Assembly: GCA_944384295.1 (NCBI GenBank)
Contig: CALWSU010000001.1
Coordinates: forward strand, 1-64,000
Direction of reading: 5' to 3'
Length of the DNA: 64,000 bases
From: an uncultured Lachnospiraceae bacterium
GTDB lineage: Bacteria > Bacillota > Clostridia > Lachnospirales > Anaerotignaceae
Each line of letters begins with the position of its first letter. The first letter of the stretch is position 1. Below, piece by piece: positions 58,092 to 64,000 of the stretch. The notes beneath the pieces were generated by a model. The model did no database searches and was not told the origin of the DNA. It saw nothing but the letters and a program-made list of their open reading frames with translations. The translations under genes were made by a program, and so were the position numbers.

Positions 58092-59846
58092 TTACCCCTC
58101 TCTAACAACAATAAATGCTGTAGATTTTTTATTTGGATATTTCAGGTTTTCCGCAACGATCTCATATACCCCTTCTTTGTTTGGTGCTTCATATACACCA
58201 TTGCGATCAATCTTTCCGCCGTCCGTTTCCACAACACTCCAGCGGCATTCTGTATAATCTGTACCCTCTACTGTAACACTGAATTTATGCTGCGCGCGTG
58301 GCTGCAATGTAATCGTATCTGGGTGAATTTGTACAGAAATACGGCTGATTTGCGCATATTCTTCACGTTTATTCTCCGCACTGCATTGTGCCCACCATTT
58401 CATAGGAACCACTGTTGTTTGTATATCCCCTAATATTTTGAGTGCAATACGAAATGTACCCTTTTCTGGATACGCAATCACAGCTACCTCCATCGGTGGC
58501 AATGCGCTTTCAAATGGCGTGTTTTGCAGTATGGATAAATTGCCAAAATAGGTACAAGACTGGTCAAAAATGCTATTTCCATTTGGGATTTCATGCACCG
58601 CTGCACAAACTTGTACGTCACCTTTTCCCAATCCATGCGAAATTTCATCACTAAAATAGACATGGTCCTTTGCATGCAAATCCACCATAATTTCTTCTGT
58701 ACCAGACGTCATGTATTTCTGTTTTGCTTCATAGGACTCCTGCAAATTCGATTCTGTTGCAATTGGCTGTGGATTTGCCATAGAAGGCTGTGACGAAATA
58801 TCCGCCAATAAATGCAACATACGATTATTGAGAATAAATTGTCCAAATGGCAACCATTCACAGTCAATGATAGAATATTCTCTTTTGTAATGTGCTAATT
58901 TAAATTTTGCTAAATAAATAGGTTCTTCCATATTTTGATGCATCACATCATCGAAATGCATTTCAAAATATCTGGATACCAATGCATTTGCTGGCGATTC
59001 CTGCACAATCTGATATGCAATATTTTCGTCTGCATCAAATTGATATGTATCTGCACCAATACTGATACGACTTTCCCCAGATTTCATAGACAATACCGTT
59101 TCTACTTTCCCCACAGCTTCTGCCTTTGCAACTACAGAAAAAACTGCTTTTTGATTGAGTACAGTATCATCACACTGAAATTTTACCGGAATATGGTCAT
59201 ATTCTTCCGCAAAATATTCGGAATGTATCCAATATTCTATTTCTACTGGTACGCCGAGATTGATTTTTTCTACAGTGATTTCCATTTCAAAAGGTTCTCC
59301 AGCTTGTACAAACATAGGTGTCTGTTGCGTGATTTTTACACCCATTTTATCGAATAAAACCTTTTTACTTGTTTTCATGCGTTCCTGCCACAAAATGCGG
59401 TCTTCTGGCGCATCTTCTTTCAAAAAGATACGATACCCTTCTTGTATACGATTAAAATCCCCTTCTTGTCCATTTGTGCTTTGCACATCGACACGATGCA
59501 CCATTTCTGTTTTATGTTCCGCATATGCCAAACAAAGATAGATTGTTCGTGTCTGTTCTAAATCGTCAAATCCTTCTATGACATTCAATTTTTTGGTCAT
59601 ACTATCTTCTACAATGATTTCTCGTCCCTGATAATCCAACGCCATTCCAGACTCGATAGATATTGTTTTGTCATCAATTGGCACAACACGCAACCCAGAT
59701 ACCACCCCTGCACCATGCAACAGCATATTTTGTATCCTGCGTTTGTCATTAAAATATTTCTGTTCATCATGAAAATCTCTGACTGTCAATAATTTTCCGT
59801 AAAAATAATGGTTTCTTTCAAACGGATAATATTTTTTATGATTCAT
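58092..59846 (-). CDS. CIS structural protein of unknown function with C-terminal Ig-like domain
   Basis: 584 residues. The N-terminal part FERNHYFYGKLLTVRDFHDEQKYFNDKRRIQNMLLHGAGVVSGL is a feature of tail-associated proteins in phage-like clusters. The middle (~160-450) has no recognised match. The C-terminal ~90 residues form a bacterial Ig-like/Big2-type beta domain (SVQIHPDTITLQPRAQHKFSVTVEGTDY...GVYEAPNKEGVYEIVA). It lies between the gpI-like and pseudokinase genes and may be a baseplate or fibre component. GGAGGAAAG precedes ATG 59846. Confidence 0.65.
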   Translation of the reverse strand: MNHKKYYPFERNHYFYGKLLTVRDFHDEQKYFNDKRRIQNMLLHGAGVVSGLRVVPIDDKTISIESGMALDYQGREIIVEDSMTKKLNVIEGFDDLEQTRTIYLCLAYAEHKTEMVHRVDVQSTNGQEGDFNRIQEGYRIFLKEDAPEDRILWQERMKTSKKVLFDKMGVKITQQTPMFVQAGEPFEMEITVEKINLGVPVEIEYWIHSEYFAEEYDHIPVKFQCDDTVLNQKAVFSVVAKAEAVGKVETVLSMKSGESRISIGADTYQFDADENIAYQIVQESPANALVSRYFEMHFDDVMHQNMEEPIYLAKFKLAHYKREYSIIDCEWLPFGQFILNNRMLHLLADISSQPSMANPQPIATESNLQESYEAKQKYMTSGTEEIMVDLHAKDHVYFSDEISHGLGKGDVQVCAAVHEIPNGNSIFDQSCTYFGNLSILQNTPFESALPPMEVAVIAYPEKGTFRIALKILGDIQTTVVPMKWWAQCSAENKREEYAQISRISVQIHPDTITLQPRAQHKFSVTVEGTDYTECRWSVVETDGGKIDRNGVYEAPNKEGVYEIVAENLKYPNKKSTAFIVVREG

Positions 59847-59857
59847 GTCTTTCCTCC

Positions 59858-60991
59858 TTATTGCAGCCTGATGGAATTAGATTCCTGTGTATCATTTTCT
59901 ACCAATCTATATGCCATTTCTCCTACAATGCGGCTATTGATTCCCAAATAAGTATGTCCGCCCAATAACATTTGCTGTTTTAAGACAGCAATATGTGCTA
60001 TGGTATGAATCGGCTGATACCATTGTATCAATTGCAGAAGTTCCTGCATATCACATGCTTGCAAATCTTCTTGCGCAATCAATACCCAAAACACAGATTC
60101 TGCATTGCCGTACAATTGGTCATATCCATTTCGTGTATAGGCTTCTCCACAAGTTTCCATGATTTTCCATAACTCTATCAAAATGGGCTGATTGCCGATT
60201 GCAAAAGTCAGCAAACGTTCTAATCCTGTTCTCGTACCTTTTTGTTGGAACAATGAAAAACTAATTTTCAAAAATCTTCTTAATTTATCATCTTGCCAAT
60301 TGGCAGGATATACACAGCCCATCCATTGCGCCAACCATTGCAAATATGTACCAGAAACACAATCCACATCTAAAAATTGCGTCACATAATCCAATTGTTC
60401 TTGAAAATCATAATACAACGATTGGAAGATTGCTAAAAATCGTTTTACAAAATCATTTTGCTCCTGATACAGTATTGGTAAATAGTCTGTAACAGGCTTG
60501 ATATGATACCAAACCATGAAATTTTGCAGGCTGCATTTTTCAGGCAAATACGAGGTAAAAGCAATCTTAATCCATAGATAACGACCTTTCAAATTTGTAA
60601 AATACATATCTTGTACATTATATCGCTTTTCCTGACATAATTCTTCAAAAAAGGTTTCTTTTTCCACTGCATCTATGGTCAAATCTTCAAAATAATTCTG
60701 TATCGAAATGATTTCTTGTCCTCTGATGATTGTCAATTGATCCAACGCCATACATGATATTTCTAAATTATTTTGAGGCGAAGATTCCCATGCAAATTGG
60801 ATTCGATTCCATATGGTTCCTTTTTCTCCACTATCCAAAGGCGCAGACAAAAAAAATCCTTTCTTATGCATGAATGTACTGTTGTTTGATACTTCCCAAA
60901 TCAATGCATTTTGTTTTGCATGACAGCCAAATTGTACACCACTATTCCATAATATTTCATCAAATACAAACTTTTCTCCACCTACGCTCAA
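59858..60991 (-). CDS. Phage tail protein gpI-like (baseplate)
   Basis: 377 residues, TTG start. An N-terminal region of ~165 residues precedes the P2 gpI-like tail domain: YLPILYQEQNDFVKRFLAIFQSLYYDFQEQLDYVTQFLDVDCVSGTYLQWLAQWMG and GTRTGLERLLTFAIG. This protein wedges between baseplate J proteins and tail fibres in phages and CIS. 11 bp spacing to the next gene. Confidence 0.85.
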   Translation of the reverse strand: MSVGGEKFVFDEILWNSGVQFGCHAKQNALIWEVSNNSTFMHKKGFFLSAPLDSGEKGTIWNRIQFAWESSPQNNLEISCMALDQLTIIRGQEIISIQNYFEDLTIDAVEKETFFEELCQEKRYNVQDMYFTNLKGRYLWIKIAFTSYLPEKCSLQNFMVWYHIKPVTDYLPILYQEQNDFVKRFLAIFQSLYYDFQEQLDYVTQFLDVDCVSGTYLQWLAQWMGCVYPANWQDDKLRRFLKISFSLFQQKGTRTGLERLLTFAIGNQPILIELWKIMETCGEAYTRNGYDQLYGNAESVFWVLIAQEDLQACDMQELLQLIQWYQPIHTIAHIAVLKQQMLLGGHTYLGINSRIVGEMAYRLVENDTQESNSIRLQ

Positions 60992-61007
60992 TGTGTTTCA
61001 CTTCCCC

Positions 61008-63110
61008 TCAGAAAAACATAATGCTGCAATTTCTCAAATATGCATGTGCATAATGCGGCACACGGATATCGCCAAATTCATTTTTTTCTACAGCTACACC
61101 GCTTTCCATCTGTAAATACTTGACGTGATTTACCATTGGAACACTCTCTAACAATCCATACAATTCCCCATAATATATAAAAGCACCAGGTATATTTTTT
61201 TGACATGCTTCGATATAATCTGACACTGTTTTCTGCAATTTTTCTTTTATATGTATCTGGTTTTGTTCGATTCGGATTTCCATTTCTATATCAATTGGTA
61301 TATACTCCACCGCCATCACATATAGCTTTGTTGTAATCAAGCGAAATTGTTCCATATATTGTCTGACGGTCTGTAAATAGCCTTGTATTGCATTTTGATT
61401 CTGTGTAAAAACAGAAGGCGCAATCACCAATGTTACTGCATTTTCTTCCTGCACTTGTGGGTATCGTTTCAAATGTGGTCGATAGAGCGGCAATACCGTC
61501 ACTTGACCCATACAAAGCCCTGGCGTCTGCATTGCCAAAGTGCGATAATCTTCCGCTGTTACAGCACGTTTTTGTGTATCCATACAAGTACGAATGCGCA
61601 TCAACAATTCTTCTTTGCTTTCTGCATCTTTTCCACCGATACCATTTTGATATTGCCATACTTGTATCCCATCTGGCAATATGCCGTCTAATACATGTGC
61701 TTGTATATTTCCTTGTGCCAATTTTGTTGTAGCAAAACTAGTCAATATGATTTGGCTATTGGGTGCTGGTGCTTTGCCATCATGATGATCCCCAAAACGA
61801 ACCGCTGCTTTTGCTGCATGGAGCATATAAACAGGTGCTATATTGTTACAGCCATCTAAGGATTCTACTTTTTCCCATACAGACGCATTTTGCTTTTCTT
61901 GCACCATCAAAGAAAAACTGTCATAGACAGCATTTTTTTCCAATGGAACGCTATATTCCTGATGTATGGCACCATTGCTGATACCTAATATTCTTTTTGA
62001 TGCAAAATCCTGTTGATATAATAAAAGCAGGAATACATTGGTATCTGATGTCATACCAGAAAACGCATCAAATAATTTCTGTCTATCTGAAGTTGCCAAT
62101 CTACGTCCTTGTAAGGTAGGTTCCAAAAGCATATATGCAATTCCTGCATCTTTTGCATTTTTCCAGCCATTTTCATTGCGGATATACAGTTTATATTGTT
62201 CTTTTCCAGCAACCATAGACTGTACCATCATTTCATTTTTCTCAAATGCTTCGAGAGAAAAAAACACACTTCTACATTTTGTTTGTTGCTGTATCAAATC
62301 AAAACTATTACACAAACACTGTGCTAACATAGGAGATTTTTCATATCCATAACGGATACATCTAGCACGTATGGCATAAAGTGCTTGTCCAAATGGCGTA
62401 CCATGTGCCCCACCTTTTCTGTACAATATCACAGTACCTGAATATAAAAAAGCCATTGTTTCATCTTGCTGTACTTCCAATGCTTCCCATTTGTTTGTAT
62501 TCTGGTCAAAATATTCCCAAACCACAGCAGACAAGGGAGAATATCCTTCTTGCAGCGGATTGCGCTGCAACACTGGGTCTGGTTCCAATGCAAAATATAG
62601 ACGAAATGCTACATTTTCTGGTAATGGGTGTTGAAAACCAATATAAAAGCAATCTCTTTTTTGCGTAAATACCGTTGCTTGTATTTGTTCTTGCTGATAT
62701 GGAAGATAGGAACAAGTCATGGTATCGCCATTTCCATATGCTAAAATTTCATTATCCAATACAATACCTGCTTGTGCGACTTCATACGGAATGTCTTCTT
62801 GACCAATGGTGTATCCTTCTGGTATCCATGTTTCTTTGTTTGCGCGCAAACACACACGCGTACGCGCACATTGATTCTGTTGTCTTTTGATTTGCAGCAG
62901 TTTTAAATATTTTTCTAAACTACGCATGGTAATGGTGTTCATCTGCTGCATCTGTTCTTGTTTGAGTACCGTAAACAATTCCAAAAATGTCACACCTGGG
63001 TCATGTATATCCCAATCTTGCCAAACGTCTTCTTTGCGATATACTGCTTGTATGGTATTTTGCAATATGCTATTCAAATCTTGTTCGTTTAAATTTGGCA
63101 ATGGCAGCAT
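61008..63110 (-). CDS. Baseplate J/gp47-like protein of the CIS
   Basis: 700 residues. The N-terminus has the putative baseplate assembly pattern YRKEDVWQDWDIHDPGVTFLELFTVLKQEQMQQMNTI. The C-terminal third is a J-like domain (KRAVTAEDYRTLAMQTPGL, GQVTVLPLYRP, IPGAFIYYGELYGLLESVPMVNHV). Similar to Afp12/Pvc12. AGGGGAGAG precedes ATG 63110. 41 bp follows the first J gene. Confidence 0.88.
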   Translation of the reverse strand: MLPLPNLNEQDLNSILQNTIQAVYRKEDVWQDWDIHDPGVTFLELFTVLKQEQMQQMNTITMRSLEKYLKLLQIKRQQNQCARTRVCLRANKETWIPEGYTIGQEDIPYEVAQAGIVLDNEILAYGNGDTMTCSYLPYQQEQIQATVFTQKRDCFYIGFQHPLPENVAFRLYFALEPDPVLQRNPLQEGYSPLSAVVWEYFDQNTNKWEALEVQQDETMAFLYSGTVILYRKGGAHGTPFGQALYAIRARCIRYGYEKSPMLAQCLCNSFDLIQQQTKCRSVFFSLEAFEKNEMMVQSMVAGKEQYKLYIRNENGWKNAKDAGIAYMLLEPTLQGRRLATSDRQKLFDAFSGMTSDTNVFLLLLYQQDFASKRILGISNGAIHQEYSVPLEKNAVYDSFSLMVQEKQNASVWEKVESLDGCNNIAPVYMLHAAKAAVRFGDHHDGKAPAPNSQIILTSFATTKLAQGNIQAHVLDGILPDGIQVWQYQNGIGGKDAESKEELLMRIRTCMDTQKRAVTAEDYRTLAMQTPGLCMGQVTVLPLYRPHLKRYPQVQEENAVTLVIAPSVFTQNQNAIQGYLQTVRQYMEQFRLITTKLYVMAVEYIPIDIEMEIRIEQNQIHIKEKLQKTVSDYIEACQKNIPGAFIYYGELYGLLESVPMVNHVKYLQMESGVAVEKNEFGDIRVPHYAHAYLRNCSIMFF

Positions 63111-63151
63111 TTGTTTCTCTCCCCTGTCTATACTGATACATCATGAATACA

Positions 63152-64000
63152 TTACTGCTTCAACGCAACAGAAATATCAATTTCATGTGTTCCATTGACT
63201 GGAACAGCAAATGGATACTGAAAAATGTTATCATAATCTATTTCCTTACGATATCCACGTTTTCTTTCATAACAAAATATCGTCAAACTTTGTATTCTGA
63301 AAATCGTTTTGATATTTTTCAAATAATTATAGATTTGCATTTTGGTTGGCAAACTTCCAATCGGAAATCCATTTTTATGAAAATTCCCATGAATGGGATT
63401 CAAATAACTTTCCAATCTTTCCGCTACTGCCTGATATGTCGTTTGGTATAACGAATAATCTGCTATTTCCAATTGAATAGAAATACAATATTCCATATAG
63501 GTCACTTCAAATATTTCTATATTGCGATTGCTCGTCAACACCAAAGGGGCTTTCTCCTGCAACTGTGTTTGTATTTTTTTTGCAATGGCAGTAAAGTAAT
63601 CGTCCTCTGCCAAAAATTGTTTGGGCAATACTGCAATATGCATATTTTGCCCTTCCTGTTCTGCCGTATAAGACACTTTCACATCAACAATATTATGATC
63701 TGCCGCTTTTGCTAAAAATACAAAGTCGTCTTTTGATACTGCTCTATTTTGATGGCAAAGCGATTTACTATTTCGCACAATCGCATGTAAGGTGCTTTCT
63801 TCATCACAACCACCTAATAAGGGGGCGGCATTATACACCTTTGCAACAAATGGCACAGCATCTGCAAATCCTTCTATATGATAAGCCTCAAAATTCCCTG
63901 CTGCGCCTGCTGTAATTTTTATTTCTACACAAACTGCCTCGTCTTGCGCAGATGGTGGTATTTTTCCATGAATCCCATCTCCAAATCGTATCGTTGCGGT
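63152..64000 (-). CDS. Baseplate J-like protein, partial (5' end off window)
   Basis: The frame is open to the right edge (282 residues seen). The conserved IRFGDGIHGKIPP and ITAGAAGNFEAY stretch at its start and EESTLHAIVRNSKSLCHQNRAVSKDDFVFLAKAA are hallmarks of baseplate J (gp6/gp47, Afp11/Pvc11-like) proteins. A GTG at 63856 begins a shorter frame but cuts the conserved region, so it is not the start. The gene continues beyond 64000. Confidence 0.88.
   Translation of the reverse strand, partial: TATIRFGDGIHGKIPPSAQDEAVCVEIKITAGAAGNFEAYHIEGFADAVPFVAKVYNAAPLLGGCDEESTLHAIVRNSKSLCHQNRAVSKDDFVFLAKAADHNIVDVKVSYTAEQEGQNMHIAVLPKQFLAEDDYFTAIAKKIQTQLQEKAPLVLTSNRNIEIFEVTYMEYCISIQLEIADYSLYQTTYQAVAERLESYLNPIHGNFHKNGFPIGSLPTKMQIYNYLKNIKTIFRIQSLTIFCYERKRGYRKEIDYDNIFQYPFAVPVNGTHEIDISVALKQ

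Overview
The window looks like chromosome from a low-GC, Gram-positive anaerobe of the Clostridia. Lachnospirales (Anaerotignum-like) is my best guess, made without any database search. The support is AT-rich DNA with strong AGGAGG-type ribosome binding sites, ClpC, a PPi-type phosphofructokinase, a BofC-like protein, a Cys-rich coat-like protein behind a SigK-like promoter, and a small 'endosialidase'-like protein of a type I associate with Lachnospiraceae.

Positions 1-16.4 kb are housekeeping genes, mostly on the minus strand: pyruvate carboxylase, RadA, ClpC, an RluA-type pseudouridine synthase, a GH13 glucanase with an attenuator-like leader, a BofC-like protein, PPi-phosphofructokinase, an AEC transporter, ferritin and a CBS/CorC protein. 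Positions 16.7-28.1 kb are mixed: a TIM-barrel protein, a 55-residue protein, the coat-like protein, several unrecognised proteins, a CoA-disulfide-reductase/rhodanese fusion, a secreted protein interrupted by an in-frame TGA, an HD protein, a thioredoxin/CcdA pair and a DUF815 ATPase.

Positions 28.2-38.7 kb form a branched-chain amino acid locus. ilvB-ilvN-ilvC-ilvD run left and leuA-leuC-leuD-leuB run right from a shared control region. That region holds two near-consensus promoters and three copies of a 20-bp palindrome, TTGTAT-N8-ATACAA, placed as an operator shared by both arms would be. Positions 38.7-46.3 kb hold a YgiQ-type radical SAM enzyme, two chemoreceptors, a broken CsoR-like gene and a serine recombinase. 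A 170-bp segment bounded by exact 14-bp inverted repeats, with a promoter inside, lies between the second chemoreceptor and the recombinase and may be invertible.

Positions 46.5 kb to the window end are one tightly packed minus-strand operon for a contractile injection system (CIS): two baseplate J-like proteins, a P2 gpI-like tail protein, a DUF4255 (Afp16/Pvc16-like) cap protein and a DUF4280 PAAR-like tip. Between the baseplate and cap genes sits a five-gene envelope and signalling set: a pseudokinase-TM-LysM protein, a receptor-like protein with a degenerate adenylyl-cyclase domain, a membrane MORN-repeat protein, a TolC-like secreted coiled-coil protein, and a secreted coiled-coil protein with a copper-amine-oxidase-N domain. 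Several of these genes overlap by 1-4 nt. I do not know this arrangement from described CIS classes, and it is the best candidate here for an undescribed system. Sheath, tube, spike and ATPase genes would have to lie beyond position 64000.

A dispersed MITE-like element (CAG...CTG ends, imperfect terminal inverted repeats, target duplications) is present in three near-complete copies and one remnant.
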